Assembly (NCBI GenBank): GCA_963798805.1
Contig: CAWCVC010000009.1
Span: forward strand, 124,001 to 188,000
Origin: CAVZCK01 sp963798805
Lineage (GTDB): Bacteria > Pseudomonadota > Alphaproteobacteria > Rhizobiales > Rhodomicrobiaceae
Length of the DNA stretch: 64,000 nucleotides
Reading direction: 5' to 3'
A program made the position numbers and the translations under genes. Below, in pieces: positions 53,094 to 62,559 of the stretch (positions within the stretch are counted from its first letter, which is position 1; every line of letters begins with the position of its first letter). The notes below the pieces were generated by a model. It had not been told where the DNA came from. It did not search any database and worked only from the letters and a program-made list of their open reading frames with translations.

Positions 53094-54085
53094 CGCCGAT
53101 CATCGAAATAGCCGGTGTCTCCAAGCGCTTCGTCCGCGAACTCGACTCGGCCGAGCGCATTGCGCGGGCTCTCGGCGCGCCGATCGAGGAGCAAGCGGTG
53201 CACGCGGTCGATGATGTCGATCTGGCCGTTGCACCGCGTGAGGTGCTCGGCCTGGTCGGGGAGTCCGGCTGCGGGAAATCGACGCTCGGCCGCATGGTCG
53301 CCGGGCTGATGACGCCGAGCGAGGGCGCGATCCGCTTCCGCGGCGCCGATGTCGCCGGCCTCAACGGCAAGGCCGCGCGCGAGGCCGCGCTCAAGGTGCA
53401 GATGATCTTTCAGGACCCGATGTCCTCGCTCAATCCGCGCCTGCGCGTCGAGACGATCGTCGGCGAGGCGCCGCAGGTGCACGGCATCGTTAACCGCCGC
53501 GAGCGCCGCGCCTATGTCGAGGATATGCTGCGCCATGTCGGCCTCGACGCCACGATGCGCAGCCGCTACCCGCACCAATTCTCCGGCGGCCAGCGCCAGC
53601 GCATCGGCATCGCCCGCGCCCTCGCCGTTCGGCCGGATTTCCTCGTCTGCGATGAGGCGGTCGCTGCGCTCGACGTCTCGATCCAGGCGCAGGTACTGAA
53701 CCTGTTCATGCGGCTGCGCGAGGCGTTCGACCTCACCTATCTGTTCATCAGCCACGATCTCGGCGTGGTCGAGCACATCTCCGACCGCGTCGCCATCATG
53801 TATCTCGGCCGCATCGCCGAGGAGGGGCCGACGGAGGCGATCTTCGCCTCGGCGAACCATCCCTATACGCAAGCGCTGCTCGCCGAGCGGCCTGTGATCG
53901 CGCCGGGTAAGCGCAAGTTTTCGACGATCAGGGGCGAAATCCCCTCGCCGCTCAAACCGCCGCCGGGCTGTCATTTCCATCCGCGCTGTCCGCAAGCCTT
54001 CGAGCGCTGTCGCGTCGAGCGCCCCGCGCTGAAACAGATCGCGCCCGGCCGCCGCTCCGCCTGCCATCTAAACGATGCGGCATAA
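53090..54085 (+). CDS. peptide-type ABC ATPase, DppF-like
   Basis: 331 residues from the ATG at 53090, overlapping the DppD-like stop. Walker A GESGCGKS (57-64), Q-loop IFQDPMSSLNPRL, signature FSGGQRQRIGIA, Walker B FLVCDEAVAALD, H-loop ISHDLGVV. C-terminal Cys cluster GCHFHPRCPQAFERC. Second ATPase of the importer. An insertion after residue 15 (SAERIARALGAPIEE) before the first core strand is a common DppF variation. Confidence 0.93.
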   Translation: MTPIIEIAGVSKRFVRELDSAERIARALGAPIEEQAVHAVDDVDLAVAPREVLGLVGESGCGKSTLGRMVAGLMTPSEGAIRFRGADVAGLNGKAAREAALKVQMIFQDPMSSLNPRLRVETIVGEAPQVHGIVNRRERRAYVEDMLRHVGLDATMRSRYPHQFSGGQRQRIGIARALAVRPDFLVCDEAVAALDVSIQAQVLNLFMRLREAFDLTYLFISHDLGVVEHISDRVAIMYLGRIAEEGPTEAIFASANHPYTQALLAERPVIAPGKRKFSTIRGEIPSPLKPPPGCHFHPRCPQAFERCRVERPALKQIAPGRRSACHLNDAA

Positions 54086-54109
54086 TTTCTCAGCATTGAA
54101 GAGGCCATC

Positions 54110-55543
54110 ATGAAGAACACTGAAATCATCTGGGATCTGGTCGACGCCAAGCGCGAGGACTTCATCGCCTTGAGCGACCGCGTTTGGGCCATACCGGAAA
54201 TTGCCTATACCGAGTTCAAGTCGGTGACCGAGCATACCGCCATGCTGAAGGCCCAGGGTTTCCAGGTGACCGAAAACTATTGCGGCATCCCGACCGCCGT
54301 GATGGGTGAGGCCGGCGAGGGCGGGCCCGTGATCGCCATTCTCGGCGAATATGACGCGCTGCCGGGCCTCAGCCAGGCGGCGAATGTCGCGGAATATCGC
54401 CCGCTGCCCGGCAATGGCAACGGCCATGGCTGCGGCCACAATATGCTCGGCTCGGCGGCGCTGCTCGCGGCGACCGCCATCAAGGACTATCTCGCCGCGA
54501 CGGGCAAGCCGGGGCGGGTGCGTTACTATGGCTGCCCGGCCGAGGAAGGCGGCGCGGCCAAGGCCTTCATGGTGCGCGCGGGCGCCTTCAAGGATGTCAA
54601 CATCGCCATCACCTGGCACCCCTCAGCGATGACCCGCGTCGACGAAGCGCTCTCCCTCGCCAATACGCGTATGGACTTCACCTTCACCGGCCGCGCCTCC
54701 CATGCCGCCGCCGCGCCGCATCTCGGCCGCAGCGCGCTAGACGCCGTAGAACTCATGAATGTCGGCGTCAACTATCTGCGCGAGCACGTCCCGGCAGATA
54801 CGCGCATCCACTACGCTCTGACCGATGCCGGCGGCGTTGCGCCGAACGTCGTCCAGGCCAAGGCGACGGTGCGTTACGCCGTGCGATCGCGCGATGTGGC
54901 GGGGATGCGCGCGCTGAACGAGCGGGTGAAGAAGGTCGCGCACGGCGCCGCGCTGATGACCGAGACGCAGGTCGACATCCGCGTGATCAGCGCCGTGTCT
55001 AATCTGCTCGGCAACACGCCGCTCGAAGAGACCATGTATCAGAACATGCAGCGTCTCGGTCCGGTGCCGTTCGACGCGGCTGACCGCGAATTCGCCGCCG
55101 CCATACAGGCGACGCTCTCGGAGGAGGATATCGACGCCTCATATCGCCGCGCCGGTGCCGAGCAGAACGGCGAGAAACCACTCTGCGATTTCGTCGTGCC
55201 GCTCGATGTGAGAGGCGAGCCGATGATCGGCTCGACCGATGTGGGCGATGTGAGCTGGGTGGTGCCGACCGCGCAGGCGCGCGTCGCCACCCATGCCATC
55301 GGCACGCCGGGCCATAGCTGGCAGATCACCGCCCAGGGCAAGTCGGGCTCGGCGCATAAGGGGCTGGTCTACGCCGCCAAGGTGATGGCCGGTACTGGCG
55401 TCGACGCTCTTGGCGACCCGGCGCTGATCGAGCGCTGCAAAGCCGATCTCACCAAACGCACGACCCGGACGCCCTATGTCTGCCCGATCCCGGCCGAGGT
55501 GCAGCCGCCCATCGTGCCGCCTCCCGCAGCTGGCCAGCAGTAG
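54110..55543 (+). CDS. M20-family amidohydrolase, AbgB-like
   Basis: 477 residues, cytoplasmic metallopeptidase fold. Metal-binding motifs: GEYDALPGLSQAANV, GHGCGHNMLGSAALLAA (Cys/His ligands), CPAEEGGAAKAFMVRAG (Glu pair) and THAIGTPGHSWQIT near the C-terminus. The dimerisation domain is marked by RASHAAAAPHLGRSALDAV. Similar in layout to p-aminobenzoyl-glutamate hydrolase subunit AbgB and other N-acyl-amino-acid amidohydrolases. It lies 24 bp after the DppF-like gene, so it probably deacylates or cleaves the imported compound. Confidence 0.9.
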   Translation: MKNTEIIWDLVDAKREDFIALSDRVWAIPEIAYTEFKSVTEHTAMLKAQGFQVTENYCGIPTAVMGEAGEGGPVIAILGEYDALPGLSQAANVAEYRPLPGNGNGHGCGHNMLGSAALLAATAIKDYLAATGKPGRVRYYGCPAEEGGAAKAFMVRAGAFKDVNIAITWHPSAMTRVDEALSLANTRMDFTFTGRASHAAAAPHLGRSALDAVELMNVGVNYLREHVPADTRIHYALTDAGGVAPNVVQAKATVRYAVRSRDVAGMRALNERVKKVAHGAALMTETQVDIRVISAVSNLLGNTPLEETMYQNMQRLGPVPFDAADREFAAAIQATLSEEDIDASYRRAGAEQNGEKPLCDFVVPLDVRGEPMIGSTDVGDVSWVVPTAQARVATHAIGTPGHSWQITAQGKSGSAHKGLVYAAKVMAGTGVDALGDPALIERCKADLTKRTTRTPYVCPIPAEVQPPIVPPPAAGQQ

Positions 55544-55700
55544 CACCCGGCGCCTGTTAGGACCCCGCGACACTAGCGATTGGCGCATGCGTTCAATTGC
55601 ATGTAAAGCTATCGACCTACATTCGGCACGGCTGGCGACAGGTCCGCGCCGTAGAACCCCGAGGAATGGGTTTGGACACGTCAATAAGAGGGTAGACTCA

Positions 55701-56324
55701 ATGCATTCGGCATCAGGTGCTATGACTTTGCGGCGCGCGGGCCGGTTCGTCATCCTGTTCGGGGTTCTGGCGCTCACCGGCTGCGGGGTCAACACGATCC
55801 CGACCTATCAGCAGAACGCCAAAGCGGCCTGGTCCGAGGTGCTCAATCAATATAAGCGCCGCGCCGACCTCGTCCCCAATCTGGTCGAGGCCGTGAAAGG
55901 CTTCGCCCAGCAGGAAAAAAGCGTGCTGACTCAGGTCACCGAGGCGCGCGCCAAGGCCACGAGCGTGCAGATTCCGCCCGACATCCTGACCAATCCGGAA
56001 GCGATGAAGCGTTTCCAGGACGCCCAGAACAATCTCGGCGGCGCGCTGCGCCAGCTGCTGGTCGTGACCGAGCGCTATCCGGATATCAAGTCCGGTCAGA
56101 ACTTCCTGGCCCTGCAGAGTCAGCTCGAGGGCACGGAAAACCGTATCGCCATCGCCCGGCGCGACTACATCAACGCCGTCCGAGCCTATAACACGGAGAT
56201 CACTACCTTCCCGGGGCGGATCTGGAAATCGATCCTCTATTCGGACGCCAAGGAGATGGCGACTTTCGAAATCCCCGCCGAGGAGCAGAAGGTGCCGCGC
56301 GTGGATTTCGGCACCAAGAAGTGA
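55701..56324 (+). CDS. lemA: LemA-family lipoprotein
   Basis: 207 residues from the ATG at 55701 (alternative at 55722). Lipobox LALTGC anchors it to a membrane. The LemA domain is a helical bundle: NAKAAWSEVLNQYKRRADLV, PNLVEAVKGFAQQEKSVLTQ, SQLEGTENRIAIARRDYINA, VRAYNTEITTFPG. Function unsettled (often beside TPM proteins in envelope maintenance). First of three genes: LemA, TPM-Gly-rich, TPM. Confidence 0.93.
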   Translation: MHSASGAMTLRRAGRFVILFGVLALTGCGVNTIPTYQQNAKAAWSEVLNQYKRRADLVPNLVEAVKGFAQQEKSVLTQVTEARAKATSVQIPPDILTNPEAMKRFQDAQNNLGGALRQLLVVTERYPDIKSGQNFLALQSQLEGTENRIAIARRDYINAVRAYNTEITTFPGRIWKSILYSDAKEMATFEIPAEEQKVPRVDFGTKK

Positions 56325-56328
56325 GCCG

Positions 56329-57168
56329 ATGCCGCGCGGTCCCGCCATGCTGACAGCCCGTTCCGGCGTCCTGTGGCTGGCGCTTGCTTCGGCTGTCATG
56401 CTGTTCGCCGCCGTTTCGGCGGAGGCCGCACCGCGCTTTCCGCCCTTGACGGGGCGGGTGATGGACCAAGCCGGCCTCCTTTCGTCTGCCGACGCCGCCC
56501 AGATCACCGCCGACCTGGAAGCGCTGGAGAAGAAATCCTCCGACCAGCTCGTCGTCGTCACGCTGAAATCACTGCAGGGCTATTCGATCGAGGATTACGG
56601 CTATCAGCTTGGCCGCGCCTGGGGGATCGGACAAGCGAAGGTCAATAACGGTGTGCTGCTGATCGTGGCGCCGAAGGAGCACAGGGTGCGCATCGAGGTC
56701 GGGCGCGGGCTCGAGCCGCAACTGACCGACGCGCTGTCGGCCCTCATCATCCAGAACGCCATTCTGCCGGCCTTCCGGCGCGGCGACTGGGGCGGCGGCA
56801 TCAAGGCCGGCGTGCGCGACATCACCGATGTGATTCTGGGAGACCAGGACGCCGTCAAGCAGCGGCTGGCGAGCCGGGTCAAGCGGAGCCCCGAGACCGA
56901 CTGGAGCAGCATCGCGGTCCTCGTCTTCTGGGCGCTGGTCGTCTTGTTCGTCGTCTACGCCAACTATCAGCAATCGAAGCGCCCGCCCGGCGGCGGCGCG
57001 GCGCGGCGACGGCGCGGCGGCTATGGCGGAGGCGCCTATCCCATCTTCATACCCGGTGGATGGGGCGGCTCCGGTCATTGGGGTGGATCGGGCGGCGGTG
57101 GCGGAGGCGGCGGCTTCGGCGGCGGAGGAGGAGACTTCGGCGGCGGCGGTTCGTCGGGAAGCTGGTAG
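56329..57168 (+). CDS. TPM-domain (YgcG-type) protein with Gly-rich tail
   Basis: 279 residues. Signal peptide (LWLALASAVMLFAAVSAEA), then the TPM domain: PPLTGRVMDQAGLLSSADAA, SSDQLVVVTLKSLQGYSIED, YGYQLGRAWGIG, NNGVLLIVAPKEHRVRIEVG (YgcG fold). A helix near 198-215 (VLVFWALVVLFVVYAN) and a Gly/Ser-rich C-terminus ending GGGSSGSW complete the family layout. Its start is 4 bp after the LemA stop. Probably an envelope protein; phosphatase activity is known for the plant TPM relatives only. Confidence 0.92.
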   Translation: MPRGPAMLTARSGVLWLALASAVMLFAAVSAEAAPRFPPLTGRVMDQAGLLSSADAAQITADLEALEKKSSDQLVVVTLKSLQGYSIEDYGYQLGRAWGIGQAKVNNGVLLIVAPKEHRVRIEVGRGLEPQLTDALSALIIQNAILPAFRRGDWGGGIKAGVRDITDVILGDQDAVKQRLASRVKRSPETDWSSIAVLVFWALVVLFVVYANYQQSKRPPGGGAARRRRGGYGGGAYPIFIPGGWGGSGHWGGSGGGGGGGGFGGGGGDFGGGGSSGSW

Positions 57169-57198
57169 GGAAATAGCGCGTCATCGGCGTGGGGCAGA

Positions 57199-57822
57199 AT
57201 GGTTATGAGCCTGATTACACAAGAAGATCAGCAGCGGGTTTCGGCCGCCATCACGGCCGCCGAGACGCGCACCAGCGGCGAGATCGTCGCGGTCATCACG
57301 CCGGAGAGCGACAGCTATCTGTCCGTGCCGTTCCTGATCGCCGCCGCGGTGGCCCTGTTCGTGCCGTGGCCGCTGATCTATTTTACCTGGGTCCCGGTGC
57401 AATGGATCTATGCGCTGCAACTCGCCGTGTTCCTGGCGCTGGCCTTGGCGCTGCTGCCGCGTCCCATCCGCTTCCGTCTGGTGCCGCGTTCGATGCTTCG
57501 CAATCGCGCGCATCGCCGGGCCGTCGAGCAGTTCCTCACCCAGAACCTGAACACGGCAGTGGGCCGCACCGGAGTGCTCATCTTCGTCTCGGTGGCGGAG
57601 CGCTATGCGGAGATAATCGCCGATGCCGGCCTGCGCGAGAAGGTGGAGCAATCCGCCTGGCAGCAGATCGTCGACGGTATGACCGCTGAGATCGGCTCCG
57701 GTCACGCGGGCGAAGCGCTGATCAATGCCGTCAACCGCGTGGGAAGCCTGATGGCGAAGCATTTCCCGGCAGGCGCGGCGGATATTCGCCGGCTGCCGGA
57801 TCACCTGATTGTGCTGGAATAG
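57199..57822 (+). CDS. TPM-domain membrane protein
   Basis: 207 residues. N-terminal part of a TPM domain: ISAAITAAETRTSGEIVAVI (reads VSAAITAAETRTSGEIVAVI here), two membrane helices (VPFLIAAAVALFVPWPLIYF, IYALQLAVFLALALALL), then the rest of the domain: RTGVLIFVSVAERYAEIIAD, AWQQIVDGMTAEI. This split layout is typical for the second TPM gene in LemA-TPM-TPM operons. 30 bp after the Gly-rich TPM gene. Confidence 0.9.
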   Translation: MVMSLITQEDQQRVSAAITAAETRTSGEIVAVITPESDSYLSVPFLIAAAVALFVPWPLIYFTWVPVQWIYALQLAVFLALALALLPRPIRFRLVPRSMLRNRAHRRAVEQFLTQNLNTAVGRTGVLIFVSVAERYAEIIADAGLREKVEQSAWQQIVDGMTAEIGSGHAGEALINAVNRVGSLMAKHFPAGAADIRRLPDHLIVLE

Positions 57823-57844
57823 GCCCGGTTGCTCTGGACCAGGT

Positions 57845-58354
57845 TTACTGAGCCGCCGTCCAGGCCTTGTAGTCCTCCGGCTTGACGGTCGGCAGCTTCT
57901 TCACAAATGCCGCAATCTTCCAGATCTCGTCGTCACCCACTTTGACGCGGGCGAAACTCGGCATCGCCGTCATGTTGATGCCGTTCTTGACCACCCAGAA
58001 GATCTCGCCGACCGATTGCGACTTGGCAACTTCGTTGAGATCCGCCGCATCGGGCCGCAGGCCTTCCGAAAACTTGGCCCACTGTGCACCGGGTGCGCCG
58101 TGGCACGTCACGCAGCCATGCTCGGCAAAAGCGCGGGCCCCGGCCTGGATGTTCGCCGGATCGTCCACATTAATGGGCGCCTTGCTGGGAGCCCTGCTCT
58201 CGATCGATGCCTCCCGGACATGGGCCAGCGTCCAGGCCACAGCCCCATTGTCCTGCGGGAGCGCGGCGACATTGTAAAAGCCGCCGAAGAAATAAACCGC
58301 GGCGGCGATAGCGGCGACAATTGCGAGTAGGCCAATAGCAGCAAGAACTCTCAT
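57845..58354 (-). CDS. membrane-anchored class I cytochrome c
   Basis: 169 residues. An N-terminal helix (VLAAIGLLAIVAAIAAAVYF) anchors or exports the protein. One heme c site, CVTCH at residues 81-85; the axial Met is probably in MTAMPSF (residue 131). Mono-heme electron carrier in the periplasm. Convergent with the TPM operon; no oxidase or dehydrogenase partner adjoins it. Confidence 0.92.
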   Translation of the reverse strand: MRVLAAIGLLAIVAAIAAAVYFFGGFYNVAALPQDNGAVAWTLAHVREASIESRAPSKAPINVDDPANIQAGARAFAEHGCVTCHGAPGAQWAKFSEGLRPDAADLNEVAKSQSVGEIFWVVKNGINMTAMPSFARVKVGDDEIWKIAAFVKKLPTVKPEDYKAWTAAQ

Positions 58355-58917
58355 ATGCGCTCTCCCCGTTGCGCGGATCTGGTCTCTTTATACCCACGAC
58401 GCCGATGATTCACATCCTGATCAAACACATGGGCGGCAGTGCGGTTCGGTGAGTCTGTTCTGCGCCACCATACGAAACGGGCCTCAACCACGCAATGACG
58501 CAGCCCACCTTCGCCGCCGGAGCTGTGCAAGAAGGACACATGCCCGCAGCATGACAGGCATCGAGGGCGCTCATTGCCGGTCCCTTGCCGCCGAATACGG
58601 CCGCCCCTTGCGCGCAAACCGGCAGACCGATGTTGACTGGCTATAGCGCTTGCGGAAGCGGTCTCCATGAGCCGGCTCGGCTCCGACATTGTTCTTGACA
58701 GCTACGGCGGCACGGCTAGCGTTCTATGGGCAACCAAATCTGAAATTGGTTGGCAATTGGTGAAGGTCGGGAGTGCCGCTCCGAATGACGGGGCCAGCCG
58801 CACTGTGCATTGTTCGAGCCTTGATCCCTTGCGTCTCCGATCTGATCCTTCGGCGGCGAATTGTATCTATCTGCGCGGCAAGCGAAGCCTTTAGCCGCCT
58901 CATCAGGATGGGCCATC
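58355..58917. other. intergenic, no gene recognised
   Basis: About 560 bp between the cytochrome gene (minus) and the second peptide ABC operon (plus). It must contain both promoters. No palindromes or reading frames with a ribosome site stood out. Confidence 0.4.
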
Positions 58918-59913
58918 ATGGCTGAAATGACGTCCCTCCTCGAGGTCGAGCACCTGTCGATCCGCTTCGGCACTACAGGCCCCGCACTGGTTGACCAACT
59001 GTCTTTTTCGTTGTCGCCGGGTGAAACGCTCTGTCTTGTCGGCGAATCCGGTTGCGGCAAGTCCCTCACTGCCCTTGCGCTGATGGGCTTGTTGCCAGGC
59101 GGCGCACGGGCCGCGGGCCGAGCGCTGTTCGAAGGACGCGACCTGCTCACCCTCCCCCAGCGTGAAATGCAGGACCTGCGCGGCGACCGGATGGCGATGA
59201 TCTTCCAGGAGCCGATGACCTCGCTGAACCCGGCCTTCCGCGTTGGCGACCAGATCGCCGAAAGCATCGTCCGCCATCGTGGCCGTTCCCTTTCCGAGGC
59301 GCGAGGCCTCGCGCTTGAGATGCTGCGAAAGGTCCGCATCCCGGCGCCGGAGCAACGCCTCGACGCCTATCCGCATCAGCTCTCGGGCGGCATGCGCCAG
59401 CGCATCATGATCGCCATGGCGCTCGTCAACGAACCGGACCTTCTGATCGCGGACGAGCCGACCACCGCGCTCGATGTCACTATCCAGGCGCAGATCCTGG
59501 CGCTGATCAGCGATCTGCAGCACGCGGCGGGTATGGCGATGATCCTCGTCACCCACGATCTCGGCGTCGTGGCCGAGGTGGCGGACCGCGTCGCCGTGAT
59601 GTATGCGGGGCGCGTCGTCGAGACCGGGACGGCGCGCGGCCTGTTCGATGATCCGCAGCATCCCTATACGCTCGGGCTGATCGGCTCGCTGCCCTCGCTC
59701 GGCCGCCGCGAGGGAAGACTCGCGACGATCCCCGGCTCTGTGCCGCCGCCCGACCGCTTCCCGGCGGGTTGCCGCTTCGCGACGCGCTGTCCCTTCGCCG
59801 ACGACCGCTGCCGACGCGAGGTGCCTCCTCTTATAGAAATGGGCGCCGCCGGGCACCGCGCCGCCTGCTTCAAGGCCCCAATCGAAACCCAAGCGGGCGG
59901 GCTTGCAGCATGA
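58918..59913 (+). CDS. peptide-type ABC ATPase, DppD-like (second operon)
   Basis: 331 residues from the ATG at 58918 (AGGATGGG upstream). Walker A GESGCGKS (42-49), IFQEPMTSLNPAF, signature LSGGMRQRIMIA, Walker B LLIADEPTTALD, H-loop VTHDLGVV; C-terminal GCRFATRCPFADDRC. First gene of an operon in the order D-F-SBP-B-C. Its stop overlaps the DppF-like start. Substrate unknown. Confidence 0.92.
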   Translation: MAEMTSLLEVEHLSIRFGTTGPALVDQLSFSLSPGETLCLVGESGCGKSLTALALMGLLPGGARAAGRALFEGRDLLTLPQREMQDLRGDRMAMIFQEPMTSLNPAFRVGDQIAESIVRHRGRSLSEARGLALEMLRKVRIPAPEQRLDAYPHQLSGGMRQRIMIAMALVNEPDLLIADEPTTALDVTIQAQILALISDLQHAAGMAMILVTHDLGVVAEVADRVAVMYAGRVVETGTARGLFDDPQHPYTLGLIGSLPSLGRREGRLATIPGSVPPPDRFPAGCRFATRCPFADDRCRREVPPLIEMGAAGHRAACFKAPIETQAGGLAA

Positions 59914-61001
59914 CAGCAGAACGGCACAGCGATGTCGTTCTTGAGGCTCGCAATGTTGTCCGCCATTTTGGCGGCGGCTGGCGCTTTCCCTTCGGCGAGG
60001 CGCCGCTGATCCGCGCGGTCGACGGCGTTTCGCTCTCGGTCCGGCGCGGCGAGACTTTCGCCATCGTTGGTGAATCCGGATGCGGAAAATCCACGCTGGC
60101 CCGGCTGCTTATCTGCCTGATCCCGCCGACCGGCGGCAGCGTGATCTTCGAGGGGCAGGAGATCACCAGCGCCTCGCCCGAAGAGCTGCGCCGGCTCAGG
60201 CGCGATATGCAGATCATCTTCCAGGACCCGTTCGGATCGCTGAACCCGCGCATGACCGTCGGTGCGCTGATCGGCGAGCCGCTGTCGGTGCACGGCATTG
60301 CGACGGGCCGCGAGCGCGATGCCCGTGTTGCCGATATGCTGCGCCTTGTCGGGTTGCGCCCCGAGCACGCCGGTCGCTATCCGCATGAGTTTTCGGGCGG
60401 CCAGCGTCAGCGCATCGGCATCGCCCGCGCCCTGGCGACGAGGCCGCGTCTCCTGATCGGAGACGAGCCGGTCTCGGCGCTCGATGTCTCGATCCGCGCG
60501 CAGGTGGTTAATCTGCTCGAAGATCTGAAGTCTGAGCTTGGCCTGACACTGATCCTCGTCGCGCATGATCTTGCCGTGATCCGCCATACCTCCGACCGCA
60601 TCGCCGTGATGTATCTCGGCGAGATCGTCGAGCTGGCCGAGCGCGATGCCCTGTTCGAGACGCCGCGCCATCCCTACACGCGCTCCCTGCTCGATGCGAT
60701 TCCGGTGCCGGTGCCTGGCGCGCGCAGCGGCAGGATGCTGCTGCAGGGCGATCCACCGAGCCCGGCCTCGCCGCCAGCCGGATGCCGTTTCCATACGCGC
60801 TGCCCCTACGCCACGGACATCTGTCGGACCGAGCGCCCCGCGCTCCGCGATATTGCGTTCGGCCACCGCGTCGCCTGCCATCTGGCCGAAGACTTGCCGG
60901 CCTACGCCCCACCGGCAGCATTGGAGTCGGTGAGCGCCCCGCGCCAGAAAAGGGTCGCGCTGTTTGCCGAAGCGCAGCGATATTCGGCTTCGAATCCCTG
61001 A
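59910..61001 (+). CDS. peptide-type ABC ATPase, DppF-like (second operon)
   Basis: 363 residues. Walker A GESGCGKS (54-61), IFQDPFGSLNPRM, signature FSGGQRQRIGIA, Walker B LLIGDEPVSALD, H-loop VAHDLAVI; GCRFHTRCPYATDIC near the end, then a non-conserved 45-residue tail. Pairs with the DppD-like ATPase. 15 bp before the binding-protein gene. Confidence 0.92.
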   Translation: MTAERHSDVVLEARNVVRHFGGGWRFPFGEAPLIRAVDGVSLSVRRGETFAIVGESGCGKSTLARLLICLIPPTGGSVIFEGQEITSASPEELRRLRRDMQIIFQDPFGSLNPRMTVGALIGEPLSVHGIATGRERDARVADMLRLVGLRPEHAGRYPHEFSGGQRQRIGIARALATRPRLLIGDEPVSALDVSIRAQVVNLLEDLKSELGLTLILVAHDLAVIRHTSDRIAVMYLGEIVELAERDALFETPRHPYTRSLLDAIPVPVPGARSGRMLLQGDPPSPASPPAGCRFHTRCPYATDICRTERPALRDIAFGHRVACHLAEDLPAYAPPAALESVSAPRQKRVALFAEAQRYSASNP

Positions 61002-61016
61002 ACGAAGGAGGACATC

Positions 61017-62525
61017 ATGAAAGCAAACCATTGGCGTGCGACCATCGCCGCGCTTCTGTTCGCTGTGACGTTCGGCGCGATGCCGGCGCTTGCCACCGAT
61101 CTGCGCATCGGCCTGCGCGAAGACCCGGACGTCCTCGACCCGCATGAGGCGCGCACGTTCGTCGGCCGCATCGTTTTCAATGCACTCTGTGACAAGCTCG
61201 TCGACACCAATGAGAAGCTCGAATTCGTGCCGCGCATTGCGACAAGCTGGAAGTTCTCCGACGACGGAAAGACCTTGACGATGAAGATTCGTCAAGGCGC
61301 AAAATTCCACGACGGGACGGCACTCGACGCTCCCGCCGTGAAGGCGAATATCGAGCGCGCTAAAACGATGAAGACCAGCCGGCGCAAAAGCGAGCTGACC
61401 TCGGTCGAGACTGTGGAGGCGCCAGATCCGGCGACCGTCGTCTTCAAGCTGAAGGCGCCCGACGCAACGCTGCTCGCCCAGCTCTCCGACCGCGCCGGGA
61501 TGCTGCTTTCGCCCGCGAGCTTCGACAAGCCGGTCGGGCCGAACCCGGTCTGCTCCGGCCCCTATAAGTTCGTCGAGCGCGTCCAGAACGATCGCATCGT
61601 GCTCACCCGTTTCAAAGACTATTGGGATGCCGGGAAATATTCTTTCGACAATGTCATCTTCCGGATCATACCGGACGCGACGGTGCGGCTTGCAAATCTG
61701 CGATCCGGCCAGCTCGATATGATCGAGCGCCTTGCTCCGAGCGACGTCAAATCGGCCAAGGCTGATCCCAATCTGAAGGTCGTGACGATCCCAGGCCTCG
61801 GGTATCAGGGCATCACCATCAATGTCGGCAATGGCGAACGGTCCAAGACGCCGCTCGGCCAGGACAAGCGGGTGCGCCAGGCGCTGTCCCTCGCCATCGA
61901 TCGTGACGCGCTGAACCAGGTCGTATTCGAGGGGCTGTTCACGCCCACCGGCCAGCCCTATCCCCCGGCCAGCCCCTATCACGATGATTCTTATCCCGCG
62001 CCGAAGCGCGATCTCGCCAAGGCGAAGGCGCTGCTGAAAGCGGCGGGCGCCGAGCATATCAGCTTCGAGATGCAGATCTCCAATTCGACGGTCGAGCAGC
62101 AGGTCGGCCAGGTGATCCAGGCCATGGCAGCCGAGGCGGGCATCGATATGAAGCTCAAATCGACCGAGTTCGCCGCAATGCTGAAGGCGCAGAGCGCGGG
62201 CGATTATCAGGCCACCCGGGTCGGCTGGTCCGGCCGCGTCGATCCCGATGGCAACATCCATCAGTTCGTCACGACCGGCGGAGGCATCAACGATTCGAAG
62301 TTCTCCAATCCCGAGGTCGATAAGGATCTCAACAAGGCGCGCACCGTCTACGATCCCGCCGAGCGGAAGACGTACTATATGGCGGCGGAGAAGATCCTGC
62401 GGGATGAGCTGCCGATCATCTATCTCTACCACGAGGCGTGGATCTGGGCGCTCAGCACCAAGCTCACGGGCTTCGTTCCGAACCCGGACGGTATGATCCG
62501 CCTCGCCGGCATGAAGCTCAATTGA
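61017..62525 (+). CDS. ABC transporter substrate-binding protein, family 5 (second operon)
   Basis: 502 residues, with AAGGAGG before the ATG. Sec signal (TIAALLFAVTFGAMPALA-TD). SBP_bac_5 features: IGLREDPDVLDPHEARTFVG, LTMKIRQGAKFHDGTALDA, SGPYKFVERVQNDRIVLTRF and KDYWDAGKYSFDNV, VRQALSLAIDRDALNQVVF. Periplasmic receptor for a peptide-like or opine-like ligand. It is followed by the second copy of the double-hairpin repeat and then the permease genes. Confidence 0.92.
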   Translation: MKANHWRATIAALLFAVTFGAMPALATDLRIGLREDPDVLDPHEARTFVGRIVFNALCDKLVDTNEKLEFVPRIATSWKFSDDGKTLTMKIRQGAKFHDGTALDAPAVKANIERAKTMKTSRRKSELTSVETVEAPDPATVVFKLKAPDATLLAQLSDRAGMLLSPASFDKPVGPNPVCSGPYKFVERVQNDRIVLTRFKDYWDAGKYSFDNVIFRIIPDATVRLANLRSGQLDMIERLAPSDVKSAKADPNLKVVTIPGLGYQGITINVGNGERSKTPLGQDKRVRQALSLAIDRDALNQVVFEGLFTPTGQPYPPASPYHDDSYPAPKRDLAKAKALLKAAGAEHISFEMQISNSTVEQQVGQVIQAMAAEAGIDMKLKSTEFAAMLKAQSAGDYQATRVGWSGRVDPDGNIHQFVTTGGGINDSKFSNPEVDKDLNKARTVYDPAERKTYYMAAEKILRDELPIIYLYHEAWIWALSTKLTGFVPNPDGMIRLAGMKLN

Positions 62526-62559
62526 TGCTGGGTCGGCCTCCGTTTCGATTTGTGCTTAG

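Noticed and set aside
59664..62432. A 922-codon open frame on the minus strand
   Set aside because: It lies opposite three clear peptide ABC genes; long antisense frames are a by-product of high-GC codon bias. Its composition (His/Arg/Asp-rich, no motifs) is not protein-like.
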